Assembly (NCBI GenBank): GCA_008638375.1
Contig: CM018032.1
Location: 8,601,001 to 8,665,000, forward strand
Direction: 5' to 3'
DNA from: Nyssa sinensis
Taxonomy: Eukaryota > Streptophyta > Magnoliopsida > Cornales > Nyssaceae
Length of the DNA: 64,000 nucleotides
Program-made: the position numbers and the translations under genes
In this document: positions 46,681 through 59,900 of the stretch, one piece after another
Layout of the letters: the number at the start of each line of letters is the position of its first letter
How positions within the stretch are numbered: the first letter of the stretch is position 1
Notes under the pieces: generated by a model
Told to the model about the DNA's origin: nothing
Seen by the model: the letters and a program-made list of their open reading frames with translations, nothing else
Databases searched by the model: none

Positions 46681-48168
46681 ATGGCAACTTCAGGCAGTGA
46701 TGGTGAGGGAGACAAGTACAGGTCTTACTTGAATGGGGAGGAAGAGAAAAACACACAGTGGAGGTATGGTGCTCCTCCTAACTATGATGTTGTAAACAAG
46801 CTCTTTGAAGAAGGCAGAACAAAGGTATGCAATAACACACCCTCATCTCTCTCTCATTGTCTGTGCAAGCACATATCAGTCTTCTTCATTTGACCTTAAT
46901 CTATTGGCAAAGTAGTATTGAGAAACTCGGTTATGCATATTAAAATTTAACATGTTACATATGTTTAATACTATAAGTCCATCTCCAACGGTCACTCAAA
47001 TTTTGAGTGAAAGCTTCATTTGAGTTTGATATTCTTCAGAAGTTACTTAATGTTTACTCAAAACTTTTTTTTTAAATTCTTACCCTGTCCCAAAAAAATT
47101 CCTAATCATGTTCCAAAAGTTTTAAATTTAGTTTTGAATAGTGATTTGAGTCCATAAATGATATTGCACGTAATTGGGTTTGAGTTTGAGTAAAAAGAAA
47201 TTTGGTATGAGTTTGAGTCTCGAGATGATTTTTAACTTAAATTTAAGTTTTGAGTCTAAGTTTGGTTCACTGTTCCGAAATACCCTACAAGTAAATGACA
47301 CCACGTGTTAGATTTTGATATGACCACTGGACTTTTTCCACTAACATTCTACTCCATGTATGGTAGATATGGCCTCCTGGTTCACTTGAAGAAAAAGTGC
47401 AGAACCTTGTTAAGACATGGGAAATGGAAATGTTCCATAAGGTGTGTTTTGATGACTATAAAACAGTTGATCCAAAGAAGTATAGATTCAGCCTCAATGG
47501 TAATACAATCACCTTTTGGCTTATTCTACTTCCTCATGGTGCCAACCCCCCCCCCCCCCAAACCCAAGATTTGGTCTAGTTTTTAAGAAATTTGAGCATA
47601 ATTAACAGGGAGGAAAGGAATAACACTGGAAGAAAAACGAAAGCTTGGGGGAGGTTACAATTCATTACTGCAAACCTCCTTGCCAGAGAAGTTCCGGTGC
47701 TACAACCCAGCTGAAGAAAACGCGGATTCATCTCACCGGGCTTTCACAACTGCATTTCCACGGGGTTTTGCTCTGGAGGTTCTCCAAGTTTATTCAGGAC
47801 CACCATTGATTGTGTACAAGTTTAGGCATTGGGGCATCATGGAGGGTCCTTTTAAAGGACATGCCCCTACTGGAGAAATGGTAGAATTTTATGGGATGGC
47901 CGTTTTTGAGGTATCATTGTAACCAAACTTTCTTCTTTCTTCTTGTTTTCCAATGGCTTTAAACTTTAAACTCTTCTATGGACATGAGGAATGGAACTGA
48001 TTCTGTTTTCTGTTGAAACAGTTGGATGAACAGTCGAAAATTGTGAAGGTTGAGTTCTTTTTTGATCGCGGAGAATTGCTTGGAGGTCTTATGGAGGGTG
48101 CTGCTATCTCTGATGATTCCATCAATGAGATGTCTTCAAGCTGCCCTTTCCTGAAGAGCACAGGGTAG
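46681..48168 (+). CDS. Pathogen-related protein (SnoaL-like family)
   Basis: Four exons: 46681-46824, 47367-47499, 47609-47910 and 48022-48168 (TAG), all GT-AG, 241 residues. It matches the plant pathogen-related protein first described from barley: DKYRSYLNGEEEKNTQWRYG, APPNYDVVNKLFEEGRTK, WPPGSLEEKVQNLVKTWEME, GGYNSLLQTSLPEKFRCYNP, AFPRGFALEVLQVYSGPPLI, YKFRHWGIMEGPFKGHAPTG and a C-terminal VEFFFDRGELLGGLMEG. The SnoaL/NTF2-like alpha+beta barrel forms a hydrophobic pocket; the ligand is unknown and the barley gene is induced on pathogen attack. There is no signal peptide, so it is probably cytosolic. The ATG is the first in frame and precedes the conserved start by ten residues. The coding sequence is intact. 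A C14 run lies in intron 2. Confidence 0.95.
47546..47559. repeat. Poly-C run in intron 2 of the pathogen-related gene
   Basis: Fourteen consecutive C bases, unusual in this AT-rich DNA and a likely site of length error or polymorphism. Confidence 0.95.
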
Positions 48169-48219
48169 CTTTAAAGCTTGGCAAGGGAAGGAAAGACATG
48201 CACTCTGCCCTTTATATCT

Positions 48220-48234
48220 AATAAAAAATAAACA
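48220..48234 (+). terminator. Candidate polyadenylation signals
   Basis: AATAAAAAATAAAC about 50 bp after the pathogen-related gene stop contains two overlapping AATAAA-like signals. Confidence 0.5.
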
Positions 48235-48582
48235 GATGAATGGACATTGTTTGGAGGTGTACAAGAAACAAGTCTAGCCCCTGTCATTTGGTGTCAAAAA
48301 GTTGCATTATTAATGGTTCATACATAAAAAGTATATTTGTGATATAACGCAGCACGAAAACGTGACTTGAAAATCGAGTAATGCAGAAATTATTCACCTA
48401 ACAAGAAAATAAATAACTCTCTAAATTAAAAATTATATTTATTATTAAAAAGCTTAATAATAATGACTTAATACATCATATTTGTAAGACTACAGATTGC
48501 TAATCCAAGTAGAAAACTATTAATTCATTCTACTAATCCGATTAAGAAACTACTTATTCTTTATACTTGTAGAACAAGAAAC

Positions 48583-48948
48583 TACTAGTATTAGTTCGAA
48601 CAAAATTAGAAAACTGAAATACCCCCCAAATGGATCAAAAGTCGAGTAAAAAGTAGACCTCTTTTCACGTCATCAATGATCCCTCACTTGTTTTACATCA
48701 ACATATGAACAAGTTATAGAAGTGTTATATTTCTCATCTGCTTCATGTCATTTGGTTGATAAAATTACTAGTATTAGTTCGAACAAAATTAGAAAACTGA
48801 AATACCCCCCAAATGGATCAAAAGTCGAGTAAAAAGTAGACCTCTTTTCACGTCATCAATGATCCCTCACTTGTTTTACATCAACATATGAACAAGTTGT
48901 AGAAGCATTATATTTCTCATCTGCTTCATGTCATTTGGTTGATAAAAT
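48583..48948 (+). repeat. 183-bp tandem duplication
   Basis: 48583-48765 and 48766-48948 are near identical (a few differences, such as AGTGTT versus AGCATT). The unit runs from TACTAGTATTAGTTCGAAC to GGTTGATAAAATT. No coding potential. Confidence 0.9.
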
Positions 48949-49040
48949 TTCTAAAGCTGGGAGAAAATTGTGGAACATCCCCAAACCAATTCTACTCAAT
49001 ATGGCGAGTTATCAATCTCACAAAGAAAAAGGCATATCTA

Positions 49041-49125
49041 CTCAACTCAATTCAACAAAGCCTTATTCCAATTATTTGGGATTGACTACATAAATCCTAT
49101 CTCGCCATTCTTCTCTAACTCAATT
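49041..49125 (+). repeat. Dispersed short repeat, copy 2 (CAAAGCCTTAT family)
   Basis: ACTCAATTCAACAAAGCCTT, then ATTTGGGATTGACTACATAAATCC and TCTCGCCATT, matching 4611-4690. Confidence 0.7.
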
Positions 49126-49724
49126 AAGTATATCTGGCTTCCATAATCTGTCTCATTCCCCACAGTTTTCCTTTTCTGCATTCTTCATCCATATGCTACA
49201 TTCAAGATCAACTGCAAAATATAAGGGATTTCGCAGCAAAATACACAGGGCAACAAAATCCAAGTCTTTAGCTTATAGCAATGTTACCAATCTGTGAGTT
49301 CCTTTTTCATAATTATACTCAGAAAGATTATTATTGTTTTACCCTCTCACCTGATATTCATGCTAACTCACCAAAGGAAAATCTAAAAGAAATTTGCACA
49401 TCCTTAGTACTAACTGAGTAGAATTTTCAATGAGTGAAAATTTGTAACCATCTTTTCTGAGGACAACTTTATGCCATCTTAATTAATCCATTAAGGTTGT
49501 TCTTTGTAATCATTTCCCATTTTGCACACATCAGTGTGTAGCCAAAATTGCATTTGGCTCAACACTTCTTACACTTGATGGAGTCTACCCTTGATTAGGA
49601 GGAGACAAGGTATTGAGATAACTAGTGCAGGGCTTGACTCAGAAAAGGGCATAGGAAGAGGCTGCTGGCACTCCCTATACTGTGACCTTGGTGTTAGTTA
49701 ACCCCATAACATGTAAGCTGCCCC

Positions 49725-50110
49725 AACTGCAAAGACTAAAAAAAGTTATGCCTAAACTTATAAGTAGTGTCCAATCTGTCTTTATAGAGGAAAGAGCAAT
49801 TGTAGATAATATACCCTTTAGAGGAGTTAGGGTGGAGCTATCATAAGCATAAGTCCCCTCCTCCTTGTACTATAAGAATTGATATCACGAAGGCCTATTA
49901 TTCTGTATCTTGGCATTTTCTTCTTGAAATCATGAAGGTGGTGCACTTTTTAGATAACGGGGTCCTATGGATTATGAAGTGCATCTCAACCTGAAAATTT
50001 TCTATAAATCTTAATGGGTCTCCTATAAAGGGAAGAGAGGATTGAGACAGAAGACTCTACGCCTCCTTCCCTCTTCCTCCTAGTAATGGAAGGGTTCACT
50101 AGCTTTAGCT
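49725..50110 (+). mobile_element. LINE reverse-transcriptase fragment
   Basis: Broken plus-strand translation gives LKKVMPKLISSVQSVFIEER, CTIRIDITKAYYSVSWHFLL, MKCIST..FSINLNGSPIKG, the pattern of L1 RT motifs before the FADD box. Stops and shifts interrupt it; both ends are missing. Confidence 0.75.
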
Positions 50111-50913
50111 TGAATAGGATTATACAAGAAAGAATTCTATTGATACACTAATAAGTTTGATCTTGATCTTCTATCTTTTGACATCAGAATGAAAAACACA
50201 TTTTTTGCTTTATAATGATCATATAACAACTAGACCAAAACAAAATATTTTGATTTCTACAACCCAACGGGATCATTTTCAATTTTCCTTGAATACAATA
50301 CCAATCTTGCTAACAAAGGAACATCAAATCAAGAAAAATATGTGCTGCTGTTGTTGGATTATAAAAGATGACCACCCCCAGGGGGAGGGGAGCCTCAGCA
50401 GTCAGCAATTTGGTTGTAATGCTTATGGAAATGGCAGGAAAGAGTCTGCTTATTTGCTAAAGTGGCATCCAGAAAAATTTTAGGTATCCAATTTCTACTT
50501 CTTCTAAAAAATATAGAACATGTAAATCACCAAGAAGCAAGGAGGCAAAACCTAACAAATTCATGCCACAGAGGACATGCTTCGCCACAGAGAATTGGAA
50601 AATGGAAGTAGAGTAGAGTCATGGTATGATTGCTGCCTTAGCACAGAACACAAGAATTAGATCAAATGTTTTACCACAATGTTTGCAATGGCATAATGAG
50701 TGGTTTCACACCAAAGAAAGCAAGAACCAGGTGAATGATCACCTTACCTTCTTAATAGTGACACTGTTTATCTCCCCACGCAAGCAATTCCATCTTTTGA
50801 ATTTTCTATACATTGATTCAAGGAAAATCAGGTACAGAATCTATTTTGTGTTGGTGTAGGAGTTCTAATACTAGGTTATGGATCAAAAGAAAGGAACAAC
50901 ATTGAGGTTTAGT
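50111..50913. other. Spacer downstream of DUF218 gene
   Basis: May include the 3' UTR of the minus-strand DUF218 gene. No gene or element recognised. Confidence 0.45.
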
Positions 50914-53900
50914 TTACTGAGCCCATGGGAGCGTGCCTGGATATGGAGCTGGTCCACAATATCTGAACAAACCTTCAATTTCAGGACACCCATTAGGATA
51001 AGGGATTGACCGGTGAAAAGGATCACGCCCTAATTTTTTGCGACGAAGTGAACCCAAACATCCATATGGGTCCTCTTGGAATTGAGTCCTTACCAGTGCT
51101 TCGCCTTTCATAGCAGCTTCCCTTGAAGTTGATGAAGCTGGGGTGCCTGTGTAGAAGAACCTTCCCTGTGGAAATCCAACTGCTGAGCGGTGCAGATGTG
51201 CAAACCTCTCCTCCTTGAAATCATAGCTTACAACCTGATTTTGAATGATAACAGAATAAATACTGGAACAAGGAAAATAATTGAATTCTAGTTTAGAATA
51301 AAATTCAGCACCAGGATACAATGGGGAAAAAAACAGCTATGTGGATATATCTTCAAGGAGAACTGATGTGATTGCTATCCTTAATTGTTTTAGTTACATC
51401 CATTAGATAAGGTCATTTATCAACCCAGTTAATCGTATTCTTTTGTCTGCACTATTCAAGATGCTCCACAGTTAATTCAATTCAAAAATAATGTTTTTGT
51501 GAGAACATAACTTCTATATCTTTCTTTGGAAAAATTATCAAATATAGATCTACCTTTGGAAAACATATTAAATTGAAGGGGAAGTATAATACAATAGCAG
51601 TAAAATCAGATAAACTTTATGGGCCAAATGCTGGCTAGCTAAGAAACATTTTTGAAAATTAAACTGGCTGAAAAGTAGATGGTGAGATGAAGGAGTGGTA
51701 AGATAAGAAAGAACATCATAAAAATGAAATTATTCATGAGAAGTAGGGTGTTCCCCTACGTGCACTGAATATGGTTCGGGCATCTGCAATAAATATGAGC
51801 AATTCCCTTGACAAGAGTTGCATGATTCAGATGTCAGATTCGGTGGGAATATGGGAACACTAAAAAAGGTATAGGTGGAGATGGTGTGAAAATACATGTT
51901 GGTAACAAGTGTGGAGCAATAAGCAGGTTTATTCAAATTACATAGGTCTGTCTTTTATTTTTCTTTTCTTTTTTTTTTTCCAATCCAAAGTTAAAATTTT
52001 TAAGGAAGAGAATTATTATATGAATCTTTGCTTGTATTAATCCTTCCATTCTGTTACAGAAATTAAATAAATGTCTTTCAACTTTTATAGAAACAATGAG
52101 AATGTTTGTAATAAATGGGCTTACAGTTATATTATAAGGATATGAGCCAGTAAGTTCCCGGAACCGACACACACTAAAGAGAAGATTTTCAAAGCTATCC
52201 CTTGCATGTTCTTCAGTGAGTGCTCTCCATCTCACACTTTCTTGCTTGCCTGTATAGACAATTACAACATACAACATAGCAATTACAGAATCAGAATTGG
52301 ATGATTTAAAGCGTATATGCAGGGAATAAATTTTCAACATAGAATTAAAATAATAAAACAATAAAGAAGAGATGCTGAAACAATTGCGTATAATCTTTTG
52401 CCACAGCAGCAATTAAGTACTCAAGGGTGGAATTAGTGGGGAAGCTCATCTCTAGCATAGGGAAGTTCATTTATTAGTTGGGGGAGGATTGGGGCTCAAA
52501 GATTTGAAGGTGTTCAATCAAGATCTTCTAGGGAAGTAGTTATGGCGTTTTGTGGTGGAGGATGAGGCATTGTGTAAGGATGTAGTGTCTACTAAATACA
52601 GGGTGTGGGGTGGTTTTCGGGGGACGGGGTGGAGGCTTATGTTTGTAAGCTTTGGAAGGTTATCATGAAGGGCAAGGAGTAATTCTTCCGGTTTGTTCAT
52701 TTTGATGTAGGAAATGGGTTGAGAGCAAAATTTCGGTAAATGTTTGAAGCGTTTGAGCTTCCTCTATGGAGTATTAAGGATAATTCTTTGCAGCTTCTCT
52801 TCTTTTGGATTAAAGAAGACTTTCCTATGTATGTAAATACTCTTATAGATTTTTGGGGGGACTTTAGGCATTACTTTTATAGCCGCTACCTGCTTTTTTT
52901 TTGTAACTCTAGGTCTGTCCTTCTTCAACCCCTTGCTATTAATATAGTATATACTTCTATTGATAAAATAAAATAACTTTTTTTTATAAGTATATATTAA
53001 AGACTGCCCGAGGGGAGCAAACCCATTTACAAAAACTAGGACTACAAAAATCAAACTCTCAAATCTCCCAAAAAACTCCAACAAAAGAATCTACAAAACA
53101 AGAGTACAATCCTTAAACCCAAAAGTCTAAGACTTCAAGAAACTTCTTTTTTTTTTTTTTTTGATTGGTAAAAGTATAGTATTATACACAACACCCGACG
53201 CACCTGCTAGGGAATTGGAAGCCTCTTCTCCTAAGATCGTCCGTAGTGAGAATAGATCCTTACATTGCTACCCAACAAAAAAAGGCTACTTTCTTTGGAA
53301 TTCTGGATTTCCAAACAAGCTGCCAAGGGAACTCAACAACCCTCCGACCCACAAGGTGATAGCAGAACGAGCTTACTGAAAACCTTTTGTCCCTTTCAGA
53401 ATCCAAATCAATCTATCTTCCCTTTGAAGATGACACTTCCACCGATCTAGCATTGCAAAAAAGTTTTCCACCTCCTCGAGCTCCCAATCAAAAAATTCCT
53501 CCTAAAACACGAGCTCTACACTCGGAGATTTCCCACCATCTACTCCTTGTTGGAGGTTAGGTTGAACATGACCGGGAATAACACCTCAATAGAAACATCG
53601 TAGCACCAAGGGTCCCTCCAAAATCTTACCCTAGAGCCCCTGCCAACCTCGAATCAAGTGGCATGCCTGAACTCCTATTTACCTTTTTGGATGGCCTTCA
53701 AATGCTACACCCATAAGATTCTCTAGGGTCCTTCACAAACCAGCCCAAACCTTCATGCCCATATTTTGAAGATATGACATCCTTCCATATTGTGCGCTCC
53801 TCCTCCGCAAACCTCCAAAGCCATTTACCAATAAGGAATTTATTGAAAATCTTCGAGTCTTTAAACCCCAACCCTCCTTCCTCCTTGGGTATTTTGGCCT

Positions 53901-56900
53901 TCTTCCAACTTACCTCGTCCCATAAAAAGTCACGTTGGAGTTTCTCCAACCTCTTCTCCACATTAGACGGCAACAGGAACAAAGACACGTGATAGGTCGG
54001 GAGGTTCTCAAGTGTGCTCCATCCTCCCTCGCTTGGATACATATTGCTTCTTCCACCCAGCCAATCTCAACTGAAACCTCTCCAACATTGCATCCCAAAT
54101 TGTAGAAGAAGTCGAGGGAGCCCCCAACGGCAGACCCAAGTAAACAACAGGCAAGGATCCCACCCTACAACCAACACTCTGCCCCAAATTCTGAATCCCC
54201 TCCACCAACCCCTCTAGAATGACCTCGCTCTTTCTCATGTTGATACGGAGACCGGGAACAGCTTCGAAACACACCAACTGACATCTCAAGTAGGTCAATT
54301 GTAGAAGGTCTGCTCCACAGAAAATCAAAGTATCATCAACAAAGAGTAAGTGCGAGACCACGACCCTACCACCCGACCCATCATCAAGGGAGAAACCTGA
54401 AGCCATCCTTGGGCCACTACTCTGTCCAACATACGACTCAATGCTTCCATCACAATCACAAAAAGGAACAAAGACAAAGGATTCCCCTGCCTTAAGGCCC
54501 TAGAGGCACCAAAGAAGCCAACCGGAGAGCCATTGACCAACACCAAGAAAGAAATTGTAGATATGCAAGCTCGGATCCAACCTTGCCAACGCTCTCCAAA
54601 GCCCATCTTAGAAAAAAGGAATATTAAAAAGTCCCAATTTACAGGGTCATATGACTTTTCAATATCCAGTTTGCATAGAAGACCAACTCACCTCTTTTGC
54701 GCTTAGAGTTAATGCACTCGTTAGCCAAAAGTGTAGCGTCTAAAATCTGTCTGTATGGCTTTCCGAGATGATAGCCCTCAGAGCACCCCGAAGCCGAATA
54801 GAAAGAACTTTGGCCATAATCTTGTACAAGCTGCCCACCAAGCTAATAGGGCAGAAGTCCCTAATGTTTTGAGCTCCTTCTTTCTTTGGGATAAGGGCAA
54901 TAAAGGGAGCATTCAAGTTGAAATCTATCAAGGAATGACTCATCCCCTTTAAAAATTCTTCTATTTCTTTTTCTCCACAAGCACCAAAAAGGCACAACAG
55001 AGCTAATTTCCACACCTTTACACTTCTCCTAGTGCACCCCCTCGGCCATCCTTTTAAGAAAGTCCATAATGGAAGAATATCTAATCAAAGAACAAAGAAG
55101 ATTCCAAGCTTCCCTAGCAACTCTAAAATGAAGAAAGATTTGATTTAAGGATTCCTCTTCAGCTTGGCACATACATCTATGGCCAAATTGAACCCTCGCC
55201 TATGAAGATTATCTATGGTCAAAATAGCCCTCCTGACAAAAAATGCAATATTCATCAGAACTTCCAAACACCAACCAAGTCTCCAAGGGAATTCCAATCC
55301 CACTCCCTACTCCCTAGACTAAGCCTTGTAGAAAGATCACACTGTAAATGCCTAAGAAGCACTGATACGGACACGGGACACGGATACGACAAGACACTGA
55401 CACGTAGACACGTTATTTCTCAAAAAAGTAGGACACAGACACATTAGGGACACGTTGAATATATATAATTTTTTTATATTTTTATATGACCATATAATAA
55501 AAATCTAATGTTATTTCAATTAAAATTGGCATAAAAACACAAAAATTTTTAAAAATATTATTAAGATATTAAAATAACAAAGTCACTAAATAAAAAATAA
55601 AGAACTTCTTCATTTAATCATCAACATCCATGATTCAAATGTCCGGACACGTGTCCGGGAAGTGTACGAGAGTGTCAGTGTCCGACACGTATCCGACACG
55701 GACACGTTAACTAAAATAGCGTATCCGTGCTTCATAGGTAAATGCTATACTACTATCCAGCTTCTAAATAATAATATCACCCGAATTAACTCTAAGCTGA
55801 AATTGCTGAATAAAGACCAACAATCTCACAGCCTCTTCCATTTTTCAATCCTGAAAATTCTTTCTAAAACAGGGAAATCAAACCAAAATATCGTTCAACA
55901 TAGTCTGCCACCAATACCTCCTAGTCAAAAGCAATCTGATACAAGCTAGGGAATCCATCCTTCAAAGTTGATCCTCCACTCCACTAATCCTTCCAAAATC
56001 TCACCCTAGTACCATTGCCACGTTAAAGTAGGAATGACAAACGAAGTCTTCCTTTCCTTGCCTAATTGTTTTCCACAATCCCACATTCCCACCCCATAAG
56101 ACCCTTCAACCTCCTCGGAAGCCCAATCATCCGCATCATACTCAAACTTTCCTACAATGACTTTACTCTATTGAGCCTCAGATTCCATCATGAACCTCCA
56201 CAACCACTTACCCAGTACGGATTTGTTAAAGACCCATAATTCTTTAATTCCTAAGCCACCCTCTTTAACTGGAGTTTGAACTATATCAGAAATGACCCAG
56301 TGAATCTTCTTTTTTCCCTCCTTCTCCTTCCAAGGGAAATCTTGCTAAATTTTATCCAAACTCTTCTCAACTGATGTCAGAATCGGAAAAAGTAACATGA
56401 AATATTTAGGAAGACTCCCTAATGTCCTCTTAATCAATGTGATTTTGCCACAATTCGAAAGATACTGTCTCTTCCAACCTGAAAATCTCCTCTGGAACTT
56501 ATACACCACCATATCCCATACTGCCTTTGACTTGGAGGATGCTCCCAAAGGTAATCCCAAGTAGATTGAGGGGAAAGTCCTGACTTTACATCCCCAATTC
56601 CAAACCAAACTGTCAACTTCCTCCACTGCCTCCACCGAATTGAGATCACTCTTACTAATATTTATTTTTCTTAAAACAACTTGAAAATAGAACAAAACAC
56701 ATCTCTAGTACTGAAGTTGATTCTCCTCCACTCCAAAAGGGGAAAAAGGGAAGATAGTATCATTCGCAAAGAAAAGATGGGAGATTTCCACCCTTCGCCA
56801 TACCCATCTCCCACCCCAAATCCTGTGAAAAAATCATCCTCCACTGTTCTGACCATCATTTTACTAAATGCTTTCATGACAATGACAAAGAGAAACAGTG

Positions 56901-59900
56901 ATAGTGGATCACCTTATCTAAGCCCTACTGAGCTTCTGAATAATAGAAACAACGCCCCATGATAAAGTAACCATTGGAATGGTAAAAAGCACTTAGATAG
57001 CATTTTCTATAGTGCTACTCTTGTTTTGGAAGTAGAATAGCAAGAAAAGTAGAGAAGTTCAATTTGGTGATGGACCTTGAATCACCATTTTATTGCACAC
57101 ACACACACAGTTGCAGATTTCGAAAGCAAAAGTCTTGCTTTTTCTACATAATACTACCACCACAGCCAACTACACATCCTCCACCATTTCCAGCCACCTC
57201 AACCACTATAGATGTCACCAGAGTCATTAAAAACCTGACCTCCAAAAACAATGCTGCCACCAAGGTCATATATTTCACCAGCTACCACAAAACCCTTCAT
57301 CACCAACACCATGACTATCATTACCAATGCCTTCCACTAATGCATTACTGCACCACCACCATTGCCTCCACCACTGATGGCACAATTCTAACACCACAAC
57401 CGGCATCATCATTTATGATCAAAGCCATCACTGCCATTGATATCAACACCTCGACCACAGTCACCATTGCTGCTCCAATGACACTGCCTACACATCTTTG
57501 GTTTCAATCATAAATTATGGTAGGATGCAACCAAAAATGCAACAAAGCAAACAGCAACATGATGGCATTAGCAAGATTTCTGTGGTTGAATGCAGTGGCT
57601 ACACTAATATAGATATGTTATCAAACTATTGAAGCTATATGCCCATTCCAAGTCGAGAGAAAAATAATAGATAAAAATTCTCTTTTAAAAAGGAAAAAAC
57701 ATCTGTTAACACTTCTCAAAAGTACATGAAAACTAAAGCTATGGTTGCATAAATTAGCAAGAACTACATCATTACATGAACTTTACCTATAGAAAGGATG
57801 TGGTCTAATGCTGCATTCTCAACATCCCATGGGACAGGGCAAGTTTAAGGTTAATAAAACAGCACCCGCAGCTTAGTTGCAATTGTTTCAATGCAACCAA
57901 AAATGCAACAAAGCAAACAGCAACATGATAGAAAGAGCAAAATTTCAGTGGTTGAATGCGGTGGCTACATTAATATTAGATATGTTATCGAACTATTGAA
58001 GCTATGTGCCCATTCCAAGCTGAGAGAAAAATAATAGACTGGAATTGTTTTTTTTTAAAAGGAAAAAACATCTGTCAACACTTCTCAAAAGTACATGAAA
58101 ACTAATGCTATGGTTACATAAATTAGCAAGAACTACATCATTACATGAAATTTACATATAGAAAGGATTTGGTCTAATGCTGCATTCTCAACATCCCATG
58201 GGACAGGGCAAGTTTAAGGTTAATAAAACAGGACCCGCAGCTTAGTTGCAATTGTTTCAATGTGACTTATGACAACCAGAGAGGTCCAAAATTTATTATT
58301 ACTGTAAGTCATTAAGGATTTAGTTTCACTTATTTTTCCTTTTCCTATCAGTGATGTGCAGCTGCACTTGCTTTATCCTCTTCAAAAGATTCCTGCAGTT
58401 AATGGCATATAGCCAGAATATGTTGATTGTTTTTAACTTTCAGTGAAATGCCCATCCTTGAACCCTTGACCTTTTAGTTGACTCATTAGATTACTCAACC
58501 ACTAACCTGAGCATGTAAAATAATAGGATACACGGCATAACTGGAATACAGCCAGAATGTGCAATAATTTCAACAATTTTTTTATAAGTATGTTATAACT
58601 TCAACAATTAAGGTGACTGCACGCCCAATTGTCAAATATCACATATTCAGCATAAGGTCCACAGCAGACATGATATATACTGAGCTACTCAATTAATAGG
58701 ATTTCTTTAAATGACAATTTAAAGTATTTCACAGCATGCTAACATTTCACTCAGAGGCTAAGAAAATAGGCAGGAAAAACACCAGCCACCCTTGTCCTAT
58801 AATTATCCCTCAAAAATGTATGTTGTGAGTTGTGAAGTGCCAGATTCACCAGAGCACAATGCAAAAGCATCAGGCAGCGGCATAAGGTTGCTCAAGTTGC
58901 AAAGGTTAGATTTTCCAAAAAAAAGATGGCCAATGAAGAGATATAGATTCAATATTGAAAAATGAGGGTGTGATCATTTGTGCAAATATTTATATCTTCT
59001 TGATCCTTTCAGTAATCTTATAACATATCAGTATCTTCCTATACCAAACATGGCATAGGTGCTGCCCTTGAAATAAACAAATAAGAAAAGGAAACCACAG
59101 CTCCCTTCAGCACATAAAATAGCAAGGTCAGACTCCAGTTACCCATGTGATGCAGCCTATAAGAGGTTCAACGAAGGGAATGATCTTGGAAATCAGTTCA
59201 ATTATAAGACAGGATCACCCACTTGGAACCTCTTGGAATAAAGATTTAGTTGATGTTGAGTCATATTTTGTCTTCTTTAGGTTTATACGATGCTGGTCTA
59301 GTTTTATCATACATACATATCTACACCCTCTTTCAATATAGATTATTTTGGTGAGTTTTTAGAAAACTTTTGAAGCTCTCTAAGAATTGTGTAATGCAAT
59401 TTTAATCCTAATTTTGCTATTATTATCTAGTCAACCCCTTTCCTACCCTTTAAAATCACGTTCCACAACCCAAACCCCTTGCCTCTACTCACTCAAACCC
59501 CTCAGTTAATGTTCACAGATACTATCACAGCCTAAAACCGCCCACAAAGATCATTCTCCCTTTGCCTAATTAAAACTGTACCCTTTTCTTTAATCCTTTG
59601 CAAACCACTAAAAACTTATATTGCAACTAAATTTAGCCATAAAAAACAATAATAAACAATCTCAAAAGTCCTATACTGCCGCCCCACATTAATTTTCGTA
59701 TCATAGGCTTCATAGGTAGTATGAGAGTGTTCTTTATGTTCCTTGTGTACTTGTTTAAATGGCTAACAAGTTTTGAGTTCAAGTTTGAATTTGAAAATTA
59801 TATGCGCATAATAAAATATAACTAACCACCATTACATGCAATGACACAGGTACATGAATGTTTGTGCCCACACATACATTGATGACTATCAATGTATTGA

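Noticed and set aside
57064..57513. 149-codon Thr/His/Pro-rich open frame
   Set aside because: Produced by ACC/CAC low-complexity repeats in an intron; no conserved motif or splice evidence.
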